A stretch of DNA of 25,242 nucleotides from JBCCYM01 sp039190005 (lineage in GTDB: Bacteria > Pseudomonadota > Gammaproteobacteria > UBA12402). Both the position numbers and the translations under genes were made by a program. The notes under the pieces were generated by a model. It searched no databases and was not told the DNA's origin. It worked only from the letters and a program-made list of their open reading frames with translations. Location: contig JBCCYM010000019.1 in the NCBI GenBank assembly GCA_039190005.1, positions 1 to 25,242 of the forward strand. Direction: 5' to 3'. This document shows, piece by piece, positions 8,056 through 16,511 of this stretch. The first letter of the stretch is position 1. Every line of letters starts with the position of its first letter.

Positions 8056-8853
8056 ATGATGTCAAATGATAATACGTCGGGCGTGACGATAAAAACAGCA
8101 GAAGAAATTGATAAAATGCGGGTTGCCGGCCGTTTGGCGGCACAAGTATTGGAGATGATTACCCCGCATGTGCAAGCGGGTATTAGTACAGAGGAGCTGG
8201 ATCGCATCTGTCATGATTATATTGTCAATGAGCAGCAGGCTATTCCAGCTTGTTTGGGGTATCTTGGCTTTCCTAAGAGTATCTGCACGTCAATCAATCA
8301 TGTGGTCTGTCATGGTATTCCTGGGCCGAGAAAGTTAAAACAGGGCGATATTGTTAATATTGATGTGACGGTGATAAAAGATGGCTATCATGGTGATACC
8401 AGCAAAATGTTTATGATCGGTAAACCATCCATTCAAGCTAAATTGTTGGTGAATCTCACCTATGACGCCATGTGGAAAGCGATTGATATTGTCAAACCAG
8501 GTATCTTGCTAGGGGATATTGGCCATACGATCTCAGCTTATATAAAAAGTGTCAATCCAAGGTTTTCAATTGTTCGCGATTTTTGTGGTCATGGTATTGG
8601 TAAGCAATTTCATGAACCGCCCAATGTCTTGCACTATGGCAAATCCGGTACCGGGATGGCGCTGCAAGAAGGCATGACATTTACCATTGAGCCGATGATC
8701 AATGCCGGTAAATATCATGTCAAAATTCTCGGCGATGAGTGGACGGCGGTGACGAAAGACCATAGCTTATCAGCGCAATGGGAGCATACTGTTTTAGTGA
8801 CTGAAACTGGATATGAGGTGCTGACTTTGCGTGAGGAAGAGCGGGCTAGGTAA
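8056..8853 (+). CDS. map: Methionine aminopeptidase type I
   Basis: Map removes the initiator methionine from nascent proteins in the cytoplasm. The 265-residue protein has all five metal ligands in order: Asp103, Asp114, His179, Glu212 and Glu243. It also has substrate-contacting His86 in V-V-C-H-G-I-P-G and His186 in the H-G-I-G-x-x-F-H-E-P-P block. Two ATGs stand at the start (8056 and 8059) and neither has a clear Shine-Dalgarno sequence; a short A-rich leader precedes them. It is transcribed away from rpsB, as in enteric bacteria. Compared with E. coli (264 residues) the length is normal. Confidence 0.97.
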   Translation: MMSNDNTSGVTIKTAEEIDKMRVAGRLAAQVLEMITPHVQAGISTEELDRICHDYIVNEQQAIPACLGYLGFPKSICTSINHVVCHGIPGPRKLKQGDIVNIDVTVIKDGYHGDTSKMFMIGKPSIQAKLLVNLTYDAMWKAIDIVKPGILLGDIGHTISAYIKSVNPRFSIVRDFCGHGIGKQFHEPPNVLHYGKSGTGMALQEGMTFTIEPMINAGKYHVKILGDEWTAVTKDHSLSAQWEHTVLVTETGYEVLTLREEERAR

Positions 8854-8872
8854 GTGCTATTGCTTGGCGATG

Positions 8873-8937
8873 CCCTTCGACCCTTCGACAGGCTCAGGGC
8901 AAGCAGGCTCAGGGACCACTGTGTTTTGAAGGTTTAA
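8873..8937. repeat. REP-B unit with decayed terminal end, overlapping a gene 3' end
   Basis: From 8873 the sequence is the REP-B pattern: repeated CCCTTCGA, then CAGGCTCAGGG, a second AGCAGGCTCAGGG and GGACC. It continues into CTGTGTTTTGAAGGTT, which resembles the right end of the element at 20079-20261 (CTGTGGTTTTTAGGTT). It starts about 20 bases after the map stop and covers the last codons of the - strand membrane protein gene. It looks like a partial, decayed copy of the same element. Confidence 0.65.
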
Positions 8938-10423
8938 TCTTGAATATCAATAACTTGTCATTACGATTATTAGTGAATGTAACAACAGGCTGATTGCCTG
9001 TTTGAGCGATAAATTTAGCGATTTCATCTTGATGGTGATGTGATACGATCAGCGTCACATAATCGTAATCAGTCTGGGGAAACGTGTCCATGTTAAGGTT
9101 GTCATCGGAGCTGGGTTTACGTTTGGCATAATAGGCAAGTTGAGAGTTGCTGATATAAACCGTCTTATTGCTTGGGATATTTTGCGCTATCCATTGACCG
9201 CCTTTGATTAAATATGACTTGGATGGTCCGATAAAAGCAATCGCGCCGACAGCATTATACAATAGTAACACGATGGTAATGACAAATAACAGGCGTTGGC
9301 GTATGTGATTGCGATGCTTAGCCTGCTGATAAATGTGCTTTATACCTAGTGGGAGTAAGAGTAATAAAAGGAAGTTGAGTAAAGCCACGTATCGATTCTC
9401 AAGAAAGAAATCTCTGAATGAAAAGAATAAAACGACCAGTATATTAATCAAGATAAAAGTAATAAGTACCGCCATGCCATTACGTTGCTTGGGGAATTTT
9501 TTTGCCCGGAATAGGGTGTATAACAGTAGCAGTGTATAAACGATGCCAAAAGAGGTGACTATTGCGTCAATCACCATGACTGGTATGCCGGTCAACAATA
9601 GAATTGTCGCGGTTCTGTGAGAGTGATAGATTAATATTATATCAGCAATGATCTGTCGTGCTATTAAAAAGCGGTCAAATAGTTGCGGCAATGTGTTGGT
9701 GAATAAGTTTGAGATGTTTTGGACGCGTCCAAGTGACTGTTGATGATATGTCGAATGATAGATGACTAATAGCAAGACCAAAACAATTGGCAGGCTATAG
9801 CATTTAATGAGGGTCTTAATTTTATTTACCGGACGCGTTGAATGACAGAAGAGTAAAGCGATTGGCGCTAAGTATATGAATGCCGCGCCTTCTATACGAA
9901 ATAATGTTGCCAATACGGCGCTTATAAAAAAACCGATGGCATGGCGCCATTTTGTATGGTTGGCGTAGTGGACAAGGCATAACATTGCCAACAAGGCAAA
10001 GGCGTAATAACCGTGACCACGTAGAACCTCAAAACGATAGTGAGCAAAATAAGGAAAAATAATCAGCAGTAATAATAGCAATGTTTGCATTGCCCGGTTG
10101 AGTCCCAGCGCGGCAGCGAAAAGCAGTAGAGCAATGGTTGTGATGGTGTCAGTGATTAAGTTAAAAATATAAGCCGCGTGTAGTAATGAAAGATGCGTGA
10201 TTGAGGCGATCCAGGCGATCACAATAGACATAAACGGCCATGGATAAACATGCATTGCCGCGTGCAAACCTTGTTGCTGGTAGGCTTGCGCGGCATGTAA
10301 ATAAAGAATACCATCCGGATTGAAAGGTTGATTGTAAGCTAAACGAATAAGTAATAGCACAATGCTGGAGATGACAGCATAGCAATAAAGGTACTTTTGG
10401 ATATGTTGATTTAATTTTCGCAT
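8909..10423 (-). CDS. Multispanning GT-C / GT39-like membrane glycosyltransferase
   Basis: A 504-residue integral membrane protein with roughly ten to twelve hydrophobic segments. After the first membrane segment comes an outside loop with N-P-D-G-I-L-Y (near residues 35-41), matching the acidic loop that GT-C polyprenyl-phosphate-sugar glycosyltransferases (ArnT/PMT group) use for catalysis. A soluble C-terminal part of about 90 residues follows the last helix. The likely role is transfer of a sugar from a lipid carrier to a periplasmic acceptor such as LPS or protein, but acceptor and sugar are unknown. It follows the WaaG-like gene by 26 bases with no clear Shine-Dalgarno sequence. Its last three codons and stop are supplied by REP-B repeat sequence. 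Family placement rests on topology and loop, so it is moderate. Confidence 0.75.
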   Translation of the reverse strand: MRKLNQHIQKYLYCYAVISSIVLLLIRLAYNQPFNPDGILYLHAAQAYQQQGLHAAMHVYPWPFMSIVIAWIASITHLSLLHAAYIFNLITDTITTIALLLFAAALGLNRAMQTLLLLLLIIFPYFAHYRFEVLRGHGYYAFALLAMLCLVHYANHTKWRHAIGFFISAVLATLFRIEGAAFIYLAPIALLFCHSTRPVNKIKTLIKCYSLPIVLVLLLVIYHSTYHQQSLGRVQNISNLFTNTLPQLFDRFLIARQIIADIILIYHSHRTATILLLTGIPVMVIDAIVTSFGIVYTLLLLYTLFRAKKFPKQRNGMAVLITFILINILVVLFFSFRDFFLENRYVALLNFLLLLLLPLGIKHIYQQAKHRNHIRQRLLFVITIVLLLYNAVGAIAFIGPSKSYLIKGGQWIAQNIPSNKTVYISNSQLAYYAKRKPSSDDNLNMDTFPQTDYDYVTLIVSHHHQDEIAKFIAQTGNQPVVTFTNNRNDKLLIFKIKPSKHSGP

Positions 10424-10449
10424 TGATAGAATTCTGAGAAAATCTAAGT

Positions 10450-11565
10450 TTACGTTTGTCGCGCTATTATTTCAATAATTTTTTCTTTGCCTGAATATAA
10501 ATCGACACGATGGCCATAATCAAGCGCGTTTTGTGCTGATTGGGCTCTAAGTGATGTATCGCTTAATAATTGTTGTAAAGCTGTATTAAAATCCCGCTGT
10601 CTAAAAGGTTGTGGCAGCACAATGCCGCCTTGGGACGATGTGACGTGTTCGGCAAAACCACAATTCGCGGTTGTTAGTACCGGCAAACCAGTGACCAAGG
10701 CTTCAAGAATTGCTTGACCAGTGTTTTCACTGTAAGCGGGATGTAATAGCACATCGGCGGCTAGCAAAAAGGGCAGCACATCATCTTGAGCGCCTAAAAA
10801 TTTAACTTGTTCAGCGACATTTAATTGTCGCGCCAGTTTGACAAAATACTTGTTTTGATCGTTACCAATCACCCATAACAGGGTTTTTTTCTTAATATCC
10901 GCGGGAAGGTTGCTCAGCCCCATAATCGACCGATCCAATCCTTTACGCTTAAATGAAGAACCAAGCGTTAACAGTAAATTTTTTTGTTCGAGTTTAAACT
11001 CGCTGTGATATTTTTGCCTTAGATGGCTATGATTTTCCCCCACCATAAAACGTTGATCAATACCCGGCGGTAATAGATGAAACCGAGAAGCCGGTGTGTG
11101 ATAGCAGTGTTGATAATCATCAATTTGTTTTTGGGCCAGTGCCAGGATTTGACAGTGGGATTGAGGCGCAAATACCGATTGTTCTAAAAAGCGATAAGCG
11201 CGGTAACGTTTGGTAAGTCGATATAATCCGAAAAATTTACCCGCTTTTTCAGCGGCAAAACAAACATCGCCGGCATAGTAAAAGTCCAAGCCAGGCATGC
11301 GGTTGAAACCAATGGTTAAATCATAATGTTGTTGTTTGAGTTGTTTGAGACAATTTCGGCTGAAAGACAAACAGCGACGATGATTGCTCAAACCGGATAT
11401 TGGAATTTCTATGACTTTGACCGATTTTGGTTTCTTGCCCTTATAACGCATGGTATAGAGATCGATCTGATGACCATGCTGTTGACAGAGTTCAATAATT
11501 TTAAGACAGTCGCGTTCTAAACCACCATAAGGGAAATAGTTAAAAATGCAGAATGCTAATTTCAT
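10450..11565 (-). CDS. waaG: WaaG-like LPS core glycosyltransferase (GT4)
   Basis: WaaG adds the first outer-core glucose to heptose II of the LPS inner core at the cytoplasmic face of the inner membrane. The 371-residue protein begins with the family's typical F-x-x-x-Y-F-P-x-G-G-L-x-R-D pattern (residues 7-19). It has L-P-P-G-I-D near 165-170, a phosphate-binding S-S-F-K-R-K-G-L region near 203-210, and the GT4 E-x7-E motif at Glu280 and Glu288, followed by A-L-V-T-G-L-P-V-L-T-T. Two Rossmann-like halves (GT-B fold) fit the length. A close GT4 relative acting on another core sugar is possible. It sits between a quinone oxidoreductase-like gene and a GT-C protein, with 26-base gaps on both sides, rather than in a visible waa cluster. 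Confidence 0.85.
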   Translation of the reverse strand: MKLAFCIFNYFPYGGLERDCLKIIELCQQHGHQIDLYTMRYKGKKPKSVKVIEIPISGLSNHRRCLSFSRNCLKQLKQQHYDLTIGFNRMPGLDFYYAGDVCFAAEKAGKFFGLYRLTKRYRAYRFLEQSVFAPQSHCQILALAQKQIDDYQHCYHTPASRFHLLPPGIDQRFMVGENHSHLRQKYHSEFKLEQKNLLLTLGSSFKRKGLDRSIMGLSNLPADIKKKTLLWVIGNDQNKYFVKLARQLNVAEQVKFLGAQDDVLPFLLAADVLLHPAYSENTGQAILEALVTGLPVLTTANCGFAEHVTSSQGGIVLPQPFRQRDFNTALQQLLSDTSLRAQSAQNALDYGHRVDLYSGKEKIIEIIARQT

Positions 11566-11591
11566 ATATAAATGCTATATGGGGTTCCAGT

Positions 11592-12560
11592 TTATGATTC
11601 ATTTTGATCCAGTTGACAATAACAGGATAAACACAGTTTGCCTTTTGTATTGCCTTTGTCTAAATGCTCGTGGGCTTGTGCCACATTTGACAACGGGAAT
11701 ATTTCACTAATATGTAGTTCAATGTCGCCTTTTGCCAATTGATCTAGCAGTTCATTCAGCATTGTTATATCCGGTTTCACAACCATTTTTGTTGCTTTAA
11801 TGCCTGTTTTTTCAGCGGCCTGGCAGACTTCTTCACTGGTAATAGTCGGTATAGTAACCAGTAAGCCGGATGGCTTTAATACCGAAAGTGAATGGATACC
11901 TGTTTGACCGCCAATCAAATCCAACACGCCATCTATATCACTGATCAGTGTGTCAATCGATTGTGTCTTATAATCAATGCATTGATCGGCGCCTAGATCA
12001 TATAAAAACGGGTATTTTTGTGCTGATGCGGTAGTGATAACTTCAGCGCCTTTAATTTTTGCCAGTTGTACAGCGAGATGACCAACACCACCGCCACCAC
12101 CTTGAATCAAAAGCTTTTTGTCTTGTAAATTGCCAAATAGATTCAGTGCTTGCAGCGCCGTTAAACCAGCAATGGGCAGACAAGCCGCTTGGGCGTATGA
12201 AATTTTATCAGGTATTTTGGTGATCGCTGTCAAATCGGCGGCGGCATATTCCGCGTACGCGCAAGGATTTAATAAAAAACCAACCAAGCCGCAAACACGA
12301 TCACCTTTTTTAAAGGCTTGATTGTCATCAATTTCAACAATCTCACCAGATATTTCATAGCCGAGACCAATGGGTAGTTTGTCAGCAAGTTGCTTGGCAA
12401 CAAAACTGCTGCCGTCGCGTATTTTGTGATCAATTGGATTAATACCAATATCATGCACTTTGACCAATGCTTGTTGCTTGTCTGCCTTAGGCAGTGGCGT
12501 TGAAACAAATTCTAATACGTCGGGGCCGCCAAAGCTGTTGATAATCACTTTTTTCATCAT
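11592..12560 (-). CDS. Zinc-free quinone oxidoreductase-like protein (MDR superfamily)
   Basis: A 322-residue medium-chain dehydrogenase/reductase of the zeta-crystallin/QOR type, which reduces quinones or enones with NADPH. It has the N-terminal GroES-like domain with G-I-N-P-I-D-H-K near residues 39-46 and the nucleotide-binding G-G-G-G-G-V-G-H-L-A at about 154-163. G-A-D-Q-C-I-D-Y follows further on, also typical. The cysteine and histidine ligands of zinc alcohol dehydrogenases are missing. Two adjacent ATGs (12560 and 12557) have no clear Shine-Dalgarno sequence, so the exact start is uncertain by one codon. It leads the same-strand run into the WaaG-like gene; a functional link is not evident. 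Substrate unknown. Confidence 0.85.
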   Translation of the reverse strand: MMKKVIINSFGGPDVLEFVSTPLPKADKQQALVKVHDIGINPIDHKIRDGSSFVAKQLADKLPIGLGYEISGEIVEIDDNQAFKKGDRVCGLVGFLLNPCAYAEYAAADLTAITKIPDKISYAQAACLPIAGLTALQALNLFGNLQDKKLLIQGGGGGVGHLAVQLAKIKGAEVITTASAQKYPFLYDLGADQCIDYKTQSIDTLISDIDGVLDLIGGQTGIHSLSVLKPSGLLVTIPTITSEEVCQAAEKTGIKATKMVVKPDITMLNELLDQLAKGDIELHISEIFPLSNVAQAHEHLDKGNTKGKLCLSCYCQLDQNES

Positions 12561-12581
12561 CTATTAATCACCATAACATAA

Positions 12582-12798
12582 TTCTAAAAACCGCGGTTGA
12601 TCGACTCAGAGGCCACTCTTCAGCTGGCTCAACGTATAAGATGGCTGAGCTTGTCGAAGCCCAAACCATGCTCTCGGAAAACTTGTGATGCCCTTCGACC
12701 CTTCGACCCTTCGACAGGCTCAGGGCGAGCAGGCTCAGGGACCACAAGTTCAGAGACCGACCACCCTCTCGCTTGGCAATCAATCACGATTTTTAGGA
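12582..12798. repeat. MITE-like element copy 1 containing REP-B
   Basis: The left end TTCTAAAAACCGCG (12582-12595) and the inverse of the right end (12785-12798) agree at 11 of 14 positions. Within 12584-12605 the sequence agrees at 18 of 22 positions with the left end of the element at 20079. The interior holds an inverted REP-B half (GGCTGAGCTTGTCGAAG, about 12643-12659). It also holds a direct REP-B block (12691-12743) with three CCCTTCGA units, flanked by the 8-bp inverted pair AACTTGTG/CACAAGTT (12680-12687, 12743-12750). No transposase is present. The small open frames inside it look like shadows. Confidence 0.6.
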
Positions 12799-12851
12799 TA
12801 ATTCAATGTGATAGAGTATAAGAGATGTGTTCGCGTATGACAAGCGAGTGA

Positions 12852-13673
12852 TCAGATAAGTATCCTTTGCAGGTGAAAATGACTGAGTGGGTGATAAAAA
12901 TATAATAGTAACCAAGCGCTAGCACACAGAAACGGCGCGAATGGAATAGGTTTATTCTGTTTGCCCATGCCTATATGCATTAAACCGTATATTAAGGCGG
13001 TAAATGTGGCACTGATGAGCATGAGCGGTAAAAATTGCCAACCAGTCCAAGCGGCAAGCGCGGCAAATAGTTTGAAATCACCATGCCCCATGGCTTCTTT
13101 TTTATGAATGCGTTGAAACGTTTTGGCAATTAGCCACAGTAACGTGTAAGCACTGAAGGCGCCAATAATGGCATCAGTTGGTTTGACAGCGGATATAGGC
13201 ATCGTGCTCAATAAGAGTCCAATCCAAAGCAAACTATAACTTAAACTATCCGGGATGAGTAAATGTTCAATGTCAATAAAGGAAATGATAATACTATACC
13301 AACTGAATAGTGATAAGATTAAAAATTGCCAGGATAGATGATAGCTTAGAATTAATGCCAGAGATAACACAACAGTCAATAATTCAACCAGAAAATAACG
13401 GGTGCTGATCGTTTGTTGACAAAAACGGCAATGTCCTTTTGACAATATATAACTGATTAATGGAATAAGCTGTTGAATGCCTAAACGCTGTTGACATTGC
13501 GGACAATGTGAATGTGGGAATAAAAAATTAATCGGTTTATTGGTATATGGCCATGTTGTGTTCTCAAGCATCCTGGGTAAGCGGTAAATAACGACATTAA
13601 GAAAGCTGCCAATAAACGCGTTTATAATTAAAATAAATAAGATGATTAGGTAAAAGTAATTGTTGATTGTCAT
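12852..13673 (-). CDS. pilD: Prepilin peptidase / N-methyltransferase
   Basis: PilD cleaves the leader of type IV pilin and type II secretion pseudopilin precursors at the inner membrane and methylates the new N-terminus. The 273-residue polytopic protein shows the N-terminal G-S-F-L-N-V-V-I-Y-R-L-P block (residues 22-33). It has a zinc-type cysteine tetrad (Cys57, Cys60, Cys82, Cys85) and the two catalytic aspartates: Asp134 in F-I-D-I-E and Asp199 in G-H-G-D-F-K. Length and topology are normal. The start ATG at 13673 follows AAGAGA. It lies downstream of MSHA-type mshN and mshL genes on the same strand, separated by a REP pair, so it may serve this pilus or other systems. Confidence 0.93.
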   Translation of the reverse strand: MTINNYFYLIILFILIINAFIGSFLNVVIYRLPRMLENTTWPYTNKPINFLFPHSHCPQCQQRLGIQQLIPLISYILSKGHCRFCQQTISTRYFLVELLTVVLSLALILSYHLSWQFLILSLFSWYSIIISFIDIEHLLIPDSLSYSLLWIGLLLSTMPISAVKPTDAIIGAFSAYTLLWLIAKTFQRIHKKEAMGHGDFKLFAALAAWTGWQFLPLMLISATFTALIYGLMHIGMGKQNKPIPFAPFLCASAWLLLYFYHPLSHFHLQRILI

Positions 13674-13706
13674 ATGTTCTCTTTTAATGTTTCTCCTATT
13701 TTCCTC

Positions 13707-13814
13707 GTCATTCCCGCGCAGGCGGGACCCTTCGGCAAGCTCAGGATAAAATCCAGGAGAAAAATTTATATGCTTGTAGTTTGTTCTTTGGGTTCCCGCC
13801 TGCGCGGGAATGAC
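13707..13814. repeat. REP-A pair in head-to-head arrangement with REP-B fragment
   Basis: A 21-base arm at 13707-13727 (starting GTCATTCCCGC) is repeated exactly in reverse complement at 13794-13814, 66 bases apart. Each arm also contains its own CCCGC/GCGGG palindrome. Directly after the left arm comes a REP-B fragment (CCCTTCGGCAAGCTCAGGA, 13728-13746). The unit lies between mshN and pilD and could fold into a long hairpin in the transcript. Confidence 0.85.
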
Positions 13815-13826
13815 AGGGTATTAGTG

Positions 13827-14771
13827 TTATAATGCGTTATTAATATAGCTTTGTAATGCTGGCGGTAATCTGCCAATTTGGTTTGCTTGTGTAAACGCGT
13901 TGGATGCCTGTTCAGTTAAGCCGAGTTTGTCATTGGCAATACCTAATCCCGCCCACCAAAGACTATTTTGTGGATTTAAGTGAATTAATGCCTGATAAAT
14001 CGTTTTCGCGTGATAGTAATCTTGCTGTTGAAGGTAAAGTGATGCCATTAAAGCAAAATAATCAGTGTTGTCGGCAATGTCGTTGGGTTGTGCTTGAATT
14101 AATATGTTCAATGCCTGTTGTGATGCTTTTTTTTCAATCAAAGTATAGGCGTAGAGTTTGGCGTAATCGCTATCGTTAGCATTTTTTGCCATGCGTGCTT
14201 GTAAAATCTGTATGGCGGCATTGATCTTATCTTGTTGAATGTAAATAGCTGCCAGACTTAGATGCGCGTTTTTATTATCAGGGTCGTGGGTGATGATTTG
14301 TTTTAATAGCTTAATAGCTTGATGTGTGTCGTCCCGATTTATCGCCGCTATGGCCGCGTTATATTGATTGATTAATTGCTGTGATGCCGTTAACAGTGGT
14401 TTGCTAATTTTAATTTTTGCTTCTTCGGTCTCGGTATGTATATTCGGATGATGAGTGGCGGTGGCTAATACTTTTTTATCTTCATGTTGATGCGGATCCG
14501 TTTTTTCCACTAGTTTAGTTGTTGGTGTTGTTGTCGAGATACTATTTTCTTGCTTGGGTATTGCGGTGGTATTGCGTTTCATATCATAAACTTTAATAAA
14601 ACTTACGACGATGACAGCAAATAGTATGAGATAGACTATCAATTTAACGATTTTTTTATAGCGTAGGGAAAAAATTTTTACCTTATCTTTTTTGCTATTT
14701 TCTGATGCCGTTGTGGGGTATGTCTGTGGTTCTTTTTCTAAGTCTTTTAGAATTTTTTTAATGGTATTCAT
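13827..14771 (-). CDS. mshN: MshN-like TPR protein of MSHA-type pilus system
   Basis: A 314-residue bitopic inner-membrane protein. The N-terminus (I-K-K-I-L-K-D-L-E-K, residues 4-13) matches the short cytoplasmic start typical of MshN. It is followed by one membrane helix at about 41-60, a charged Ser/Thr/Lys linker to about 130, and a periplasmic domain of about four to five tetratricopeptide-like helix pairs to the C-terminus. In mannose-sensitive hemagglutinin pilus loci MshN lies after mshL and mshM and takes part in pilus assembly. Here it begins 25 bases after the secretin gene with a good AAGGA ribosome-binding site, and no mshM lies between. A generic TPR protein is the alternative; the N-terminus and neighbour favour MshN. 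Confidence 0.8.
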   Translation of the reverse strand: MNTIKKILKDLEKEPQTYPTTASENSKKDKVKIFSLRYKKIVKLIVYLILFAVIVVSFIKVYDMKRNTTAIPKQENSISTTTPTTKLVEKTDPHQHEDKKVLATATHHPNIHTETEEAKIKISKPLLTASQQLINQYNAAIAAINRDDTHQAIKLLKQIITHDPDNKNAHLSLAAIYIQQDKINAAIQILQARMAKNANDSDYAKLYAYTLIEKKASQQALNILIQAQPNDIADNTDYFALMASLYLQQQDYYHAKTIYQALIHLNPQNSLWWAGLGIANDKLGLTEQASNAFTQANQIGRLPPALQSYINNAL

Positions 14772-14796
14772 GGGGCTTTCCTTATTAATGAATGGA

Positions 14797-16461
14797 TTAA
14801 TATTTAAGAGAATGGTGAAAAACGGTTTTGAATTGGAAGTCCTGAGTCATATTCTGATAATCCTCGGCGCTTTTGTCAAGCTGTTCATTCATAGTCTTAT
14901 CATTGACGATTATCGGTTGCAAGAGGATGACAATTTCTGATTTTTTTGCCAGATTTTGATGATTTTGAAAAAACCATCCCAGCCCGGGGAGCCGTGATAA
15001 AACCGGCGTGCCGCCTTTTTCCTGTTGATGACTGTTAATCATCAAACCACCAATAACAATGGTCTGCCCATTTTTGGCGCGGACGATATTATCGGACTCT
15101 CTAATTGAACTTGTCGCTGAGGGTAAGCTATTGGATTCGTTATTTAAGGTGAATTTAAGATCGGTTTCTTCAACACTGCTGACAATTGGATGAATATGCA
15201 AGCTTATGTCATTGTTTGGATCAATTTCCGGTGTGACATCAAGCGCGACACCGGAAAAAAATGGGGTTAAATCAATATTTTCAGAAATGGTTTGATTATT
15301 AGCGGTGGAAATATCACGCGTGCTGCTTACATTGGTGACAAAGAATTGATCGGTGCCGACTTTAATTAATGCTTTTTGATTATTCATGGTAGTAATGCGT
15401 GGACTGGAGATGACATTGACTTGACCTTGTCCCTGTAGTAGGTGAATCAAAGTACTGAATTTGCCCTGTGAAGCATTGACAGAAAAAACAGTAGTGAATG
15501 CTTGTAAGCTACTGTTGAGCGCTGTCACACCAGTTTGTTCTAAGCCCAGGGCTTTCCAATTAATACCACTTTGGTAGCCGGCGTTGAGTGTCACTTCTAA
15601 TATTTTCGCGTCGATAATCACTTCGCGATTGATAATAGTTTGCGTGCGTTTGAGATAGTCGCTTACCTGACGTAGTTGATACGGTGACGCTGTGACGACA
15701 ATTAACCCTGTTTGTGGATTGATAGTTATTGACGGGGTATCAGTCGACGTATTGGTATGATCATTAGAATTGCGGGCACTTTTAATACCAATAATAGTAT
15801 TGAGTATGTTGGCTAACTTATCCCAAAAGTCATCCGTTGTTTTTGTGTCAATTGTGCTGGATTTAATGGTATTGCTTTCGGCGAAATTATTGGTTCTATT
15901 ATTGGTCATCTCATTGGTAATTTGGCCGGAGCTAATAGACGTTTTTGATGTCCCGCTGCGGTTGATATTAAGATAGCTAAGATCAAAAATTTTTGTTTGC
16001 AATTGGATCGGATAAATATTGTAACCGTAAGTGGTTTTTTCATACTGGTAACCGTAGGTGTTTTCTAAAATGCTCAACACTTGCGGTACGGTCACATGTT
16101 TAAGGTCTAATGAGATATTGCCACTTACTTTGGGACTGATGACCATATCATAACTAGTGTCTTTGCCAAGACTGGTGAAAAACATGACGGCTGGCGCGTT
16201 ATTGACAATAACATTTAAGTAATGGTGATTTTTTTCATGTTTTGGCACGGTGGCATTAATAGTGGGTATTAAAGCGTGAATCACATGTTCTGGAACGGGT
16301 GTATCTGCTTGTTGCTTTAGCTGATGATTCTGTTGAACACTGCTATTAAGTGTGTCAGTAAATATAGATGCTGTTGCGGATTGTTTAGGTGGTGAGATTG
16401 CGCAGGCATTTAGAATGATCAATATAAATAAAACGCTGATTTTTTTAATAATTATTTTCAT
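14797..16461 (-). CDS. mshL: MSHA-type outer-membrane secretin lipoprotein
   Basis: Secretins form the large outer-membrane ring through which pili or type II substrates leave. The open frame extends upstream, but ATG 16461 is preceded by AGAGG and begins a lipoprotein signal (residues 1-19) with lipobox L-N-A-C and acylated Cys20. No Asp follows, which suits outer-membrane sorting. Residues about 82-150 form a secretin/TonB short N-terminal domain, followed by a Ser/Thr/Asn-rich linker (165-245). An N-domain then includes I-I-D-A-K-I-L-E-V (near 282-290), and the C-terminal secretin domain covers about 340-520 with the V-L-S-R-L-P-G-L-G-W-F-F motif (487-498). At 554 residues it matches MshL better than the longer PilQ or GspD. 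mshN follows on the same strand. Confidence 0.88.
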   Translation of the reverse strand: MKIIIKKISVLFILIILNACAISPPKQSATASIFTDTLNSSVQQNHQLKQQADTPVPEHVIHALIPTINATVPKHEKNHHYLNVIVNNAPAVMFFTSLGKDTSYDMVISPKVSGNISLDLKHVTVPQVLSILENTYGYQYEKTTYGYNIYPIQLQTKIFDLSYLNINRSGTSKTSISSGQITNEMTNNRTNNFAESNTIKSSTIDTKTTDDFWDKLANILNTIIGIKSARNSNDHTNTSTDTPSITINPQTGLIVVTASPYQLRQVSDYLKRTQTIINREVIIDAKILEVTLNAGYQSGINWKALGLEQTGVTALNSSLQAFTTVFSVNASQGKFSTLIHLLQGQGQVNVISSPRITTMNNQKALIKVGTDQFFVTNVSSTRDISTANNQTISENIDLTPFFSGVALDVTPEIDPNNDISLHIHPIVSSVEETDLKFTLNNESNSLPSATSSIRESDNIVRAKNGQTIVIGGLMINSHQQEKGGTPVLSRLPGLGWFFQNHQNLAKKSEIVILLQPIIVNDKTMNEQLDKSAEDYQNMTQDFQFKTVFHHSLKY

Positions 16462-16511
16462 TATGAACCTCTTTGATAAATGTGTTGATTGCATACCTAT
16501 ATCCATCTTCA

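Noticed and set aside
12568..12783. Open frame of 71 codons on the - strand between qor-like gene and pilD
   Set aside because: It lies inside the repeat element and reads REP-B sequence (Leu-Ser-Lys-Gly type codons); there is no ribosome-binding site. Treated as a shadow.
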